Shown here piece by piece: positions 1-10,050 of a stretch of 64,000 nt of DNA (position 1 is the stretch's first letter; each line of letters begins with the position of its first letter). The translations under genes and the position numbers were made by a program. The stretch is from Kappaphycus alvarezii (lineage: Eukaryota; Rhodophyta; Florideophyceae; Gigartinales; Solieriaceae): contig NADL03000758.1 of NCBI GenBank assembly GCA_002205965.3, positions 186,001-250,000 on the forward strand. Direction: 5' to 3'. A model generated the notes under the pieces. It worked only from the letters and a program-made list of their open reading frames with translations, ran no database searches and was not told where the DNA came from.

Positions 1-1135
1 TTCACCAAGTGCACTGGCAATATCACAGGGGTCGCTTTGTTACAGATGATCAATCGAAGGAGTAAGGTGAATGGTTGTGGCGGAGTCAAGCATCATCATC
101 TCGGTTCATTGGCTAGGCACATTTTCACAAGCCATTGCCGAACGGTTTGTAGTTGAGAATGATTTGATAGATCCGGTTTTCTTCCCAGAATGCCTCGCAC
201 TTCCAGAGGATTCTGATTGAGTTTCCTCGCAACGAGATCCTTAATGAGACTGGGTACTGTTAAGGTTTAACTTGTTGTTCTCATTCAATGGCTTGAGAAA
301 ACAACGGTCAGTGCTGAGGTTGTCTCTTCGGCAGATCGCACAATGCCGCTTTGCAGCATTAGCTTTCTCAATCTCTCGGTTATATGAATACCGAGACTCT
401 GTGCTCATCAAGTAGGCGAGTGGATACCAAGTCCCCATGTGGTCTTCTCCGAAGAGAATGTCTTGATGGCAGCGCATACCGCCAATCTCTCGGTTATATT
501 AATGCCGAGAGCTCTGTGCTCATCAAGTAGGCGAGTGGATACCAAGTCCCATGTGGTCTTCTCCGAAGAGAATGTCTTGATGGCAGCGCATACCGCGTTC
601 ATCTCGCGGGCAGCAATCGATGATACTAACAAAGCAACAGTAAGTTCTTCCGGTAGCTTTATATCCATTGCTGCAAGTCGTTCAACAATTCCGGCCATTC
701 CATCAATATGACTGCCGAGATTTTGCTTCACTTCTGAGTAGCTTAGGTTTTAAGCTCAGAGATCTTAGTAATTCGTGATGCAGTGGACGTTGACGCGTAG
801 CGGCTGTCAAGTCGTTTCAACATACGATGCGTGTTTCCTATCTCTGTCTGAACGACTTGCAAAGCTTCATCAGATAAAGCCGAAACAATCAAACCACTTG
901 CTCTTCTCTGTCCCGCCTCGAATTCCCTCCGTTTCTCATCGTCACTGGTGTACGGATTACGGTTCTGTCCGAGAACATGGGCGATTCCTTTGGCATTCAC
1001 AAGCTGGCTCAATTCGGATTCTCCATGACTTGTAGTCGTACTTCTCCTCGAAGGGCTTAATTTTAATCTTCTCGTCTCCATGATTGAGGAAGATTGTATA
1101 TTGTTCGAAAGCGCCGTTGTAGGTGATGGCCCATA
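1..1135 (-). mobile_element. Ty1/copia retrotransposon fragment: Gag, zinc knuckle and start of protease
   Basis: Minus-strand remnant of a copia-type polyprotein running off the left edge. From about 1130 downward one reads a Gag start (KIKIKPFEEKYDYKSWRIR, then LVNAKGIAHVLGQ), a UBN2-like middle (RLAAMDIKLPEELTVALL, then TWDLVSTRLLDEHR), and a knuckle-like CAICRR..STDRCF followed by NNKL near 300-350. Near 41-102 the segment MMMLDSATTIHLTPSIDHL carries the D-S-A signature of a copia aspartic protease. The frame changes several times, for example within the first 60 codons, and there is an internal duplication at 369-596. Integrase, RT and LTRs are not in the window. The family call is inference from motifs and is fairly secure for Gag; whether the copy is functional cannot be judged. 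Confidence 0.75.
369..596. repeat. 114-bp tandem duplication inside copia gag
   Basis: Two adjacent near-identical 114-bp units (369-482 and 483-596) start with caatctctcggttatat and end with cagcgcataccgc. They differ at only a few positions, including a ccc/cccc length difference. On the coding minus strand this duplicates the segment carrying VCAAIKTFSSEKTTW and LVSTRLLDEHRALG, so the Gag copy holds the motif twice. The near identity implies a recent duplication or an assembly artefact. Confidence 0.85.
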
Positions 1136-1313
1136 ACCTTATAGAATGAAGTGTTATGTTTATTACAAGTTTCCTGTTTGGGCAGCACAGTAACGAACGC
1201 GCTTGCTGTCCCCCTTTTATGGTGCCAAGAAACTGCCCGAGAGACGGTGGTTTCAGTAAATCGCCAAAAGCATTTGTGTAGAGTGCTCTGGTAAAATATA
1301 AAATACAAACTAT

Positions 1314-1381
1314 GAAATATGAGTTTGAGTTTCAAACTCACATATTTGAATATGAGTTTGAATTCAAAACTCATATTCAAA
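1314..1381. repeat. Inverted-repeat cluster (AT-rich hairpins)
   Basis: At 1345-1381 the arm TTTGAATATGAGTTT is followed by a GAATTC-containing centre and its reverse complement, giving a stem of about 15 bp. A second, imperfect hairpin using the same AGTTTGA/TCAAACT words lies immediately to the left (1314-1347). Nothing coding overlaps it. It could be the end of a small non-autonomous element just outside the copia gag. Confidence 0.7.
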
Positions 1382-1464
1382 TACAAGCATACGTACATAC
1401 AAACAAATACATTCAAACTCACTGAGAGGAACACGTCCAACTTCTTGGCTACGTGTCGGTAGTT

Positions 1465-2240
1465 ATCTATACTGTACAGTACAGTACGTACTGTAGTCAT
1501 CAACCGACAACTGCATGGTAATTCTTCTGCCCCCCTTGTACTGCATCCCTAATGGATAGAGTAAAGCACCCTAATTTGCCCCCCCCTTCTGCTGTGTACA
1601 TTTGCCATTACAGCACCGTTGGTTGATACACATGCATTATACAGATCTTCCAGAATATTATACAGTACTGTACAGTACAGTGGTACTGTACCTTGAATTA
1701 CAACTGCGAGGCACAGCGTGCAATTCGAGTGTAGCTTCACAATATTTTAATCAGATATCGAAGCAAGCAAAACACACATTACAGCTCAGTACATAGTCCA
1801 CCGGCCGCTGTCCACCGACCGCACATCCGACGGATACCTCCATACATTACAGTATTCTTCAATTTGTACGGGTTTAAATCGTTTACCACTGTCTCTGATG
1901 TACGGTACAGTACAGTATGATCCGTTAAGCAACATACTGTGCCAGCGTTGCACGCAAAGAACCCCTCTGGGGGGTCTGAATGGAAATATTTTTCTAAAGT
2001 ACAGTTCTGTAACAGTGCAGTATTGCTCTCTAATTGACTGTACTGTTCTCGGCATTAGCTGCGCAGAAGTGTCGTCAACCGAGGTAGCCGAAAGGTTAAC
2101 CAGGGTACAATACTGTACAGTAGTCACATATTGACCACCAGAACTACAGTATGTCTTCAAACAGCTGTACTGTACTGTACTGTACAGCTCGTAGCGCTGA
2201 CTTTCTCTATTGTACTATGCTGTACAGTACTGTATTGGGA
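1465..2240. repeat. Cluster of TACTGTAC/GTACAGTA palindromic words
   Basis: About ten occurrences of the self-complementary word ACTGTACAGT and its overlapping derivatives are scattered here, for example near 1472, 1660, 1900, 2107, 2165 and 2222. The one at 2163-2190 is an array of TGTAC units flanked by AGCTGTAC and GTACAGCT. The cluster lies directly 5' of the H2A.Z gene. No gene is evident. Similar clusters lie 5' of RRP42 and Notchless. Confidence 0.8.
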
Positions 2241-2395
2241 AACGGGCGGCGGTTTCATTGACTTAAAACAACGCTAATCCATCAGATTGGTTTGGAACAA
2301 ATAGACAACATTTGAATTTTGTTGGCCGCATCGCTACCCGCCCTCGTCCCCGCCCTTCACCTGCAACTGAAGGACTCCAGAGCCTACACCCACCT

Positions 2396-2403
2396 GTATA
2401 TAA
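2396..2403 (+). promoter_or_regulatory. TATA-like element upstream of H2A.Z
   Basis: The sequence TGTATATAACC contains a good TATA-box match. It lies about 390 bp before the H2A.Z ATG, so it would imply a long leader of roughly 360 nt or an unseen 5' UTR intron. The interval 2404-2791 is C-rich and has no convincing ORF. Assignment to H2A.Z is inferred from position only. Confidence 0.35.
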
Positions 2404-2791
2404 CCCACGACCGCACAACCGTGTCTAACTCGTACACTCCCGGATCCCACGCCCCGCCTTTCGCTTCTCCTGTTCGCGAAGAATACTGTGCTCACCGTCA
2501 CATCCCATCAACTTCTCAACGCCACTGGCCAACTGCCAACCTCCCCATAAACCCATCAAAGAATTTTTGAAACATCCCACATCCCCGTAATCTACCCGAA
2601 AATCCCTCCCCGATTACAGTGTTAGTCCAGCACACTCCTCCCCGTCACCTGTACAACAGCAACCTCATCCCAACAACTGACGCTTTTCTGTTGCTGTCAA
2701 CAACCGTGTCAATTTTGCGTCCATCTGCATCGGTCTCCGGGAACGCTTCCTGTCAAGAGCATAACACCCTCTAACCATCCATCTGTGAACC

Positions 2792-3268
2792 ATGGCCCCC
2801 AAGAAATCTTCCGCAGATCTCAAGAAGGACGCTGTGTCTACCACAAGTCTCCGGGTCGAAGGACAAGGAAACTCTGGCGCTGAAAAGCCAAAGGCTTCAA
2901 CCTCCTCTGATCCCAAGAAGGTCATTTCTCGTTCATCCCGGGCCGGGCTACAATTTCCTGTTGGAAGAATCCACCGTCACCTAAAAAACAGAGTCAGTCG
3001 TCAGGAGCGCGTTGGTGCGACAGCTGCTGTCTACTCTGCAGCCATTCTCGAGTACCTCACGGCGGAGGTCTCTGAGCTCGCTGGTAACGCGTGCAAAGAT
3101 CTCAAGGTGAAGCGAGTGACTCCCAGGCATCTTCAGCTAGCTATTCGCGGTGACGAAGAATTAGATTGCCTCGTTCAAGCAACCATTGCCGGTGGCGGTG
3201 TTATTCCGTACATCCACAAGAGTCTGACGTTCAAAAAGGGATCCAAGAAGAGCTCTCAGATGGATTAA
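2792..3268 (+). CDS. H2A.Z: Histone variant H2A.Z
   Basis: This encodes the H2A.Z core histone variant, which replaces H2A in nucleosomes near promoters and is deposited by SWR1-type remodellers in the nucleus. The ORF is intact and intronless, 158 codons. The histone fold begins with [20 protein letters not shown] at about residue 46 and continues through [20 protein letters not shown] and [20 protein letters not shown] to [14 protein letters not shown]. The diagnostic H2A.Z residues are GDEELD followed by [10 protein letters not shown], and there is no SQ(E/D) phospho-motif as in H2A.X. The N-terminal tail of about 45 residues (Lys/Ser/Thr-rich, starting [10 protein letters not shown]) is longer than in animal or yeast H2A.Z, giving 158 rather than about 128-137 residues. 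The start is supported by an ACCATGG context. It is the only recognised host gene here without a frameshift. The product call is secure. Confidence 0.97.
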   Translation: MAPKKSSADLKKDAVSTTSLRVEGQGNSGAEKPKASTSSDPKKVISRSSRAGLQFPVGRIHRHLKNRVSRQERVGATAAVYSAAILEYLTAEVSELAGNACKDLKVKRVTPRHLQLAIRGDEELDCLVQATIAGGGVIPYIHKSLTFKKGSKKSSQMD

Positions 3269-3692
3269 GGAAATAGGCGTTACAGTTTCTTCGCGATGGT
3301 TGACGACCACTGCTACGAAAGACAGCCTTCTATCTCATTGCAGCGCACAGAAACCCCCGAGATACCAGAACACATGCCTTATATTCTCTGGTTTCCTGGA
3401 GTGCTGCTATAGGTTCGCTTGTAAATGTCGTAGCAACAGTGCAGCGGTCACGAGTTGGTTCCTGGTCGGTTGTTTCACATGTTTGCTGTCATCGCAAGGA
3501 GTGGGCTCCACAGGAAGTTATTTGTCACACTAGAGACGCGTTCGCCTTCTTTTCCTCCTGGAGAAAGATGCATGCAGCATCTCCATCCTCTTCCTCCAAG
3601 TTGTGTCCCTCTGCAGTGAGATTCATCTGAAGTTAAACGCTTTTTGGTCTGCATAGGTATTTGCACGACTACCGCCCCTCGTTCTAGATAAG
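3269..3692. other. Intergenic region between convergent genes
   Basis: About 420 bp separate the H2A.Z stop from the end of the minus-strand gene at 3693. It should hold both 3' UTRs. H2A.Z mRNAs are normally polyadenylated, and no canonical histone 3' stem-loop was seen. No ORF here looks coding. Confidence 0.5.
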
Positions 3693-4834
3693 TTATGCAC
3701 CTGTAGCCTTCCTATGCTCTCGGTTAGATCCGGCGACACACGCTTCCGCTTTGTCAACCAGTCTGTCCCCCGTCGTCGTCCTTCTGTCTGAATTCAATGT
3801 TGCACATTTGTCTGCTTGCTCCATGCCATGCTTTACGGCCACGGAGTGAGCCAAAAATGATTCCAAAAATACCATTTGTCTGCTCTGGTCTAGGGAAAAG
3901 CCATCAAACTTCGACTTGGGTCTCCTGTACGGGAATCCTGGTGGCATGACCAGTTCAGATGAGCGTACTCTAAAATTCAAAAGTAGGGTGTCAATATCGT
4001 CAATGTTGAAGTTAATTTCTTTCCTAATCTTCTGTAGTTCTTCTTCATAAAGCGATGGGCTGACATCTATCTTGTTATTGCCGTTTTCGCACACGTTCCC
4101 AGTTCTAGCGGCGTGAACATGACGACGAAGCTCTGCAATGGCATGCCTGATTGCCACGAATTGTGATTCCGACAACTTGTAATTATGTTGTTCATCACCA
4201 TTTTCTTTTCCTGGTCGTTGATTTTGTTCCAAATACAACGAAACGAACGGAAATTCCATCTTCAGGCACCAACGCACAGTCGCTCTTTTCCACTTCAGGA
4301 TCTTTTGCCAGCTTTGCAACCTCTAGAGTAAGACAAGCAGTATCACTCTGTCCTGCATCAGGGACATTCTTACAAGCCCATTTACAACAGAAAGTCTTGC
4401 TGGAATCCGTGATAATGATGCGGAGGACTCCCCCAGAGGTGTGAAACTTAGTCTGTGGACATTTGCCACACAAAAGAAAGCAAACCCGTCAACATGTTCC
4501 CCCTCCTCGTCATCACTTGAAGGAAGTTCAGACTGTAGTCTTGAGCAGGTGATGCAGTTAACCAGGTCCTTGGAAGACAAAGATCGATGAGTACATGATG
4601 CCCAGTCAAGCGCTGAGAGGAAGTGCTTCAGAGAAAGTCCGCCTTGTTTTCCGTATACAGGGAGGATTTGGCTTGGGAGTGCCAGTCCGGCCATGGCAAA
4701 ACTAAGCTAGTGGAGAGATTTTGTGGCGCATCGTTCTTAGCTGCTCCAGACTGCGACAGCCAACAGCACAGGTTGGCTAATACCTGATGTTTACAGCGCA
4801 AGTTGGACGGAAAGATTGAGGGGTTGTTTGGCAT
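3693..4834 (-). CDS. Unrecognised protein with CxxC...CxxC zinc-ribbon-like segment
   Basis: A minus-strand gene read in pieces from several frames, about 370 residues if joined. Order: an N-terminal segment (from about 4834), then CITC near 4550, an acidic SSDDEEGE linker, GFAFF then CGKC near 4465, the beta-rich GGVLRIIITDSSKTF, then a helical region (AIAELRRHVHAARTGN; EEELQKIRKEINFN) and a C-terminal part with DGFSLDQSRQMVFLESFL. CxxC-x(n)-CxxC followed by a strand and 'IITDSS' loosely recalls the zinc ribbon/OB module at the C terminus of RPA70-like ssDNA-binding proteins, but I do not claim that identity. The frame changes near 4477 and 4225 fit one-base changes in T runs. It converges on H2A.Z and is divergent from RRP42. 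That it is a real gene is likely; its function is unknown. Confidence 0.55.
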
Positions 4835-4914
4835 CCAGTAGTATTATGCCAAGTGCTCATTAACGTGTGCTACGAAGACTTGTCTTAGAAGTTGATGCTG
4901 CTGATGAAAGTTTC

Positions 4915-4953
4915 ATGCATCAGTACAGTTAAAAATTTACTGTACTGATGCAT
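4915..4953. repeat. Perfect 15-bp inverted repeat upstream of RRP42
   Basis: Arms ATGCATCAGTACAGT (4915-4929) and ACTGTACTGATGCAT (4939-4953) enclose a 9-nt AT-only loop. The repeat lies in the divergent promoter region between the unknown minus-strand gene and RRP42, 85 bp before the RRP42 ATG, and contains the TACTGTAC word that recurs in the window. It could be a regulatory palindrome, a hairpin or a miniature element relic. Confidence 0.85.
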
Positions 4954-5037
4954 AAATCCGGCGCTGCACCAAGCCTATTTCTGCACACGGTACTGTCGAG
5001 CACTTTCGAAGGTTGATCGCCCTCCCGAAAATCCCTG

Positions 5038-5923
5038 ATGATACATGCGATATCTGAAGCAGAGAGGGCTTACATCGAGGAGGGCGCGACACAGGGAATA
5101 CGAGGTGATGGACGTGGGATGCTCGATCTTCGACCGATTACCCTAGAGATAGGGATTTTGGCGGCAGCGTCGGGATCGGCGAGAGTGCGCATTGGAGGTG
5201 TAACAGATATTCTTGTTGGGGTCAAAGCTGAGGTTACAGAACCGAATGTTGGAGCGCCGGAGGAAGGACTGATGTCGTTTTCAGTGGAGTGCAGTAGTTT
5301 AGCATCACCGGATTTTGTGGGCGAGGCGGGGCGGACTTGAACGCCGAATTGAGTCAAATGTTAGCGAGGCTGTATGGGTCGAATGCGACGAGGGCGATGA
5401 GGAGAGGTTATTGCTGATTCGAGGGAAGAAATGTTGGATTCTGCATGTAGATGCGTTGGTGTTGGACAGTGGAGGGAATTTGTTTGGTGCATTGTCGGTG
5501 GCAGTGAGGGCGGCGTTGAGGGGTGTTTTTACCAAGGGTTGTCGTGATTGCGGGGGAGGCTGATGAAGACGATGAAATCAAGGTGGATGAGGAGGTATTT
5601 GAGGGTCGCAGAGCTCGGAAGAGGCGCCGGTAGCAGTGACGATGGCAGTGATTGGAAAGGGGGGATATATGGTAGATTGTACGTCGGAGGAAGAGATGTG
5701 TGCCGAGGTAGCAGTGACGATGGGGGTGAATATGAGAGGAAAGGCGTGCGGAATTGTGTCGAGGGGCACGGGGGGTGTGGAGGTGGATAGGTTGCAGGTT
5801 ATGCTGAAAGATGCAGTGAAGGTGGGAATGGAAATTTTGGAAGCTACAGATTCGTTTCTAGAGGAAGATCGGGAAAGGAGAGAGAAAGGGGAGCCATATG
5901 AGCCGGTAGGTTTCTTCTCGTAG
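5038..5923 (+). CDS. RRP42: Exosome complex subunit RRP42 (RNase PH-like), frameshifted in this sequence
   Basis: A subunit of the hexameric RNase PH-type ring of the RNA exosome, which processes rRNA and degrades RNA in the nucleus and cytoplasm. It reads across frames: ISEAERAYIEEG and RGDGRGMLDLRPI at the N terminus, SGSARVRIG then TDILVGVKAEVTEP, DLNAELSQMLARLYG, GKKCWILHVDALVLDSGGN (RNase PH core), an acidic linker, and VAVTMAVIGKGG followed by VDCTSEEE near the end. Joined length is about 295 residues, as in RRP42/EXOSC7 (about 290). Four one-base frame changes lie at about 5333, 5396, 5526-5530 and 5603. Adding a G at three sites and removing a T at the fourth restores the conserved reading. 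No GT..AG introns explain them. The start follows family length and the conserved SEAE motif. Identity is secure; it is probably a functional gene with sequence errors. Confidence 0.9.
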
Positions 5924-6405
5924 TCTCGGTTGGAGCGAAGTTTCGGAGAACAGCCTTTGTCGCTTCTTCAATGGGCACTTGCTGTGTTTGGTAGAGAAGG
6001 AGTGTGATTCCGTTTCTATTCGAAGTATGCCGTAGTGTATCGCCCGTGAAGGACTTGCGAGTAGAGCAGTTGCCTCAAAGTCAAAAGCCTTTCAAATATC
6101 CTTCTTATGTGTGCTGTCGAGTGGGCCACTAACTGGACAACTACTGGCTTCAAATAATGCTCGAGCGGTCGTTAAATTCTATGAAAACCGCACTGCTATT
6201 GCTAGAAAGCTGTCAGGCCCTGATCCCCGATGCCGTGATAGTTCAGGTTGTTGCTTTGATCTTATCCCATCGTTTTATTTGCACCGTCGGTGGATCGCGA
6301 TACGTCAAACACACCTCTCAATAAATTCTTGTGAGAAGGTATTAAACGACAGGGGCGTGCACCCAGCCTGTCCTAAGATTGGACAATCGACGAGAATTTC
6401 AGCGC
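5924..6405. other. Intergenic region after RRP42
   Basis: This holds the RRP42 3' flank and then sequence of mixed composition leading into the reverse-transcriptase remnant. I see no supported gene. A 112-codon open stretch on the plus strand (6111-6449) has no recognisable motif and overlaps the antisense RT tail. Confidence 0.4.
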
Positions 6406-8983
6406 TCATGAGTAGGCCACTATCTTGTCGATTCCAGAATGACGGGTAGCGATGAAAGGATCAACCTGTTGCTTGTCTACGTTTCTCATGTATCTCATAT
6501 GAGAGATTACCAGGTGCTCATGTTGTGAGTCATCCTCGATGTGATACGGCATGCGACCTAGTACAGCTACAGTGACTAAAGTGCAGATTGCCGTGCCAGT
6601 GGCTGGTGAATGTATTGTTGAAAAGGGGCATCCAGGGAATATGAATGAAATCGCAGTTGAAACCAAAAGAAATGCAGACATAGGATTGCTTAAGGAGGGA
6701 TGCCCACATAATTCCATGCCCCGGACCGCAGGGCTTCTTGCAACTTCGGTTATGACGGCGTATACGTCAGGATGCCAACCTCTGAGAGTGGATATGGGCA
6801 CGAGACAATTGTGCCTCGAGGGAAAGTTGCAGTGAAGGGTTGCTCGGGCTGCGTTCAGGGAGATCTGTGGGTTGAACGTTTTGATTCTCCTGTTCGATGC
6901 CGCGAGAGAATTGACGAAAGTGATGCAAAAAAGTCAGTCCCCGCGATTTCCCATTGCCCGAATATCCGGTCTTGTGCAGTGAGGGCCCTCTCGTGGCTCT
7001 ACGACGGGGTGACGGGCGGCTTTGGCCAGGTCCCGGGCGAAAAGATTCACTTGAAGTTCGTGGCGAGTGGTCCTCTGCGGCCGTAGAGGCAGTGAAGGAG
7101 GTTGTCACATAGACGTCCAGCGCGGCAGGGCAATTGGGTCTCGGGCGTGGTGTGTCCGGACCAAATAGCGGGACCTGACGCGATGTCGGCGTCACAGGTA
7201 GAATTGAAGGGCTTCGATGTTCCTCTGCAGTCCGCGGCATGGCGCATAGTACACCCATTCTATGGAACTCGGAAGCGCTATCGATGCACGGAACGCTTGC
7301 CTCCTACAGTCTCCGGTGGGAATCGCCTCCTGTACTGCTTCGTGAGTGAACCTGTCACTGTCTTCTGTGGTGTCTTTTGGGAGCAAAAACTACTACTGAA
7401 CGGGATGATCTTCGACAATAGGCGGACAAGGACTATTTTCGGTAAGCGTCCACGGAGGCAGCGTATGTTTCCAGAGCCTTAATTGATGATGGCAAGATGT
7501 GTCTGGCCAGCTTTCTGTTGCCGAACTTGATGCGAGGAAGACGCCTTTTTCCCAGGGAGGGTTTTTTGGCGTCCGTGGGCTCGACTGCAGCTGGAGCCTC
7601 GGAAAACTTCGGAGTCCAGGACACCCCCCTGCGATGGACCGCAAGCATGCTCTATTCTGCGATAAAACTCTATTGTGCATTCAGTGGCGCATGATGGGGG
7701 CAGGACCCGCAAGTTGTTGAAACGCCACATGTTTGTCTTCGAGGTCTGCAATTGAGTCCAGGAATGGCTGGAGCGTTTCGATATGTGGCATGAAGGACCG
7801 TTTGGTGAATCTTCAGATCCTACTGTGGCGTCAGTGCAGGGGTCCCTGGCAGTCCTGCCTGAATTCTGCTTGGTATGCGTCTTGCATGACTGCGGCGCGG
7901 CTGTTGGCCACAAAACAGTGCATTTGGATGGCGACAAGTGGAGCCCCCGGCGTTTCACGTCCCCTACGAAAGGATGTTAACATTATTGCGAGTTGGTCGT
8001 GACGCGTGATGACGAATCCGTCGTTGTGGTACCAGAGCTGAGCAGCAACTTGGCCACTGCCCCGTCTTCTTCGGTTATAAACAAAGAAGTTCTATATTTT
8101 GAACGGTATAATGTAACGCCATGTCGAGTAGGAGTTCCCCAAGGTTATCTTCATGTTGCTTCCCACAGACACTTCGAATAATGTGGTCCGGGATCCAGAG
8201 AAACGCGGGCTCATCATTGAGTAACAGTAAGAGACCCAAGGCAGGAGTTCCGGAAGAATGTGGCTAGCCGCCTGGAGGAAAGCGCAGCGGCCGCGTACAT
8301 GAAAGGCATTCTTCAAGTCTCTGGGCACCATTCCATATTCTGGATTACATCCGTACTCCGGAACCGTACTCCTGATGCCATGCGCAAGTGTGTTCGCCCC
8401 TGAACGAGTAGCGATCCGCACTTGCAGCTGTTGGAGGAACTGGGCGGTCTTCGAAGAGACTCTTCATGAACCAGCTTCCAGCCAGTCAACAGGGGTTTCA
8501 CCCACAGCAGTTGGCCTCGGAGTGATATCCTTTAGCTAAAGGGATAAGAGGACTCCGACGATCAACGGGGTAGTGCGACTGGGGTTTTGCTGTTGCTAGG
8601 ATGTTCAAAACTCGTGTGAGAGCACCCAAGAAGCCAGAATTACCCGAACGTGATGGGGCTCGTACTTTCTCTGTAAGGTGGCATGGTCGTAGACCCGATC
8701 CGCCCGGGGAAGAGCCAGGTTTGAAGGGCCTGAAGCTCCAAGAAATTCCTCTGCGGTAATCTGTCGAAGAGTTGGGGCGGCGCTGAGTGTGATGTTGCCC
8801 ATGGCGTCGTTTTCCAGGGGTTACTGTGGGTGCTTTTGGAGCAGTGTTTCGATGCGCCGGGGTAGCCGGTTGTGGCAACTGCAGTACCAGTAGCCTACTG
8901 TGCAAGATACCTTTGAAGACGACTGCACCTATACACTTCGGAAGCATCTGGTCGAACGACAAGCGGTCTTCTTTAATTTCCAT
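6406..8983 (-). mobile_element. LINE-like reverse transcriptase element, broken (copy A)
   Basis: Minus-strand non-LTR-type RT ORF in many frame pieces. In order: GSSPGGSGLRPCHL then LGALTRVLNILATA (finger region, about 8780-8580), LIPLAKG (about 8535), DLKNAFHVRGRCAFL (about 8330) followed by LPELLPWVSYCY (palm), GLHLSPSKCTVLW (about 7940), a PD-(D/E)XK-like tail containing PAALDVYVTTSF (about 7130), and ISTLRGWHPDVYAVITEVA at the end (about 6795-6740). These match the RT family whose C terminus carries a restriction-endonuclease-like domain. The catalytic YxDD box was not found, and a segment may be deleted. Many stops and shifts make it a pseudogene unless assembly errors account for them. 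The last motif recurs on the plus strand at 37159. Confidence 0.7.
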
Positions 8984-9210
8984 ACTTAAACTGCCCGAAA
9001 TGCACAGTGGAAAGTGGACGCAACCCGATGCAATACCGTCCTCTACATCTGACTCAGCTCGAAAGGAAAGTGAAAGACATTTGTCTATGAATTTCGCTAC
9101 AGTAGCAGATTAGGAAATCTAGTGCCACCGCCTTACCCGCAGCTCTACGGATTGCCGAACCTAACATCATCTGCTGCGGCGCCCTGATCAATTCCAGCTC
9201 TACCCTTTCG

Positions 9211-10050
9211 TGATGCTCTTCGCATGCGCACTTGCTCCCGCGCCAACCCATGCTGCCACCAGCCCGATCCCCGCTCCCCACCCACCCCTGCCGGCCTTCC
9301 CGCTCCTCACGCTCAACACCGCCAGAACTACACTTCTACGTTCCCTCCCCAGCCGCCTCTCCGTCCACCGGCCATCCCGTTGCCCACATCCCCAAGACCG
9401 CTTCGACTGGCCCCTCTATCGCTGCCCCCCAGACGGCGTTTCCTCCCGCGCAGCACCCGCTTTGCGGTGGCTGACTCCGATGTTGAGACCCTCATGAAAT
9501 TCTTCTCAACGCTGCGCTAGGAAGTTGCGATGATTCCTACTGCTCTATCCTTTGCCTGTGCAAAACTACCCCCCTCCATCGATTCCGCCTGCGTGGATGC
9601 ACAGATCTCTGTGCTGCTCGACCGCACGGCTCGAGGCTTTGACAATCCAGGCTCCGGCATGCAGCCCTCGACCCTGCAGGTCTCATAAAACAGAGCTTAC
9701 ATCATGGTCATCGACACCACCACGTAATTCCCGACCGAGCCTAATCAGCACCCTTCCCCTTCTCAAAACTAACCTACCATCTGAACTCGCACACCCACAA
9801 AACATTTCCAGCCCTCATTTCCCGCCATCGCGGGCTCCTTGGATGCCCTTCTTCGCCATGGGGATACACGGGAACCAGTCGTAAAGCCCTTCCTACATAC
9901 CACCGTCCTAATGTTCCATGCGCGCGGCCTTTGCCTCCAAAGACCTCCCCGACTACTCGTCCCACTTTTACGTAACCTTACATGATCCCGAAAGTGGTGC
10001 TGCGGCGGTCTTGCCGCGATGAACCCGGCTGGAAATCCTAACTTGGTCAC
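9211..10050 (+). other. C-rich, proline-rich open frames, unrecognised
   Basis: Plus-strand stretch with several overlapping open frames of 80-110 codons rich in Pro, Arg and Ser. This is expected from C-rich DNA and is not proof of coding. One frame gives the more protein-like TREPVVKPFLHTTVLMFHAR near 9870-9930. No family is recognised. It may be a decayed element ORF adjoining the RT copy. Composition is clearly more GC-rich than the region from 13 kb on. Confidence 0.25.

Noticed and set aside
1465..2240. CRISPR array or satellite
   Set aside because: Words are short palindromes at irregular spacing without constant-length repeats or spacers, and the DNA is eukaryotic.
2319..2570. 83-codon ORF upstream of H2A.Z
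   Set aside because: No similarity and low-complexity Pro/Ser/His content; it lies where the leader of H2A.Z is expected.
5070..5769. Minus-strand open frames antisense to RRP42
   Set aside because: They mirror the coding strand of a well-matched gene and have no independent motif.
5038..5923. Programmed ribosomal frameshifting or micro-introns as explanation for the broken RRP42
   Set aside because: Four shifts in one gene and similar shifts in five other genes, no slippery-site pattern, no GT..AG pairs at the breaks, and repair by one base at short runs make sequence error simpler.
9211..9880. Proline-rich proteins in three overlapping frames
   Set aside because: All three frames are Pro/Ser/Arg-rich because the DNA is C-rich; codon choice gives no frame clear preference.
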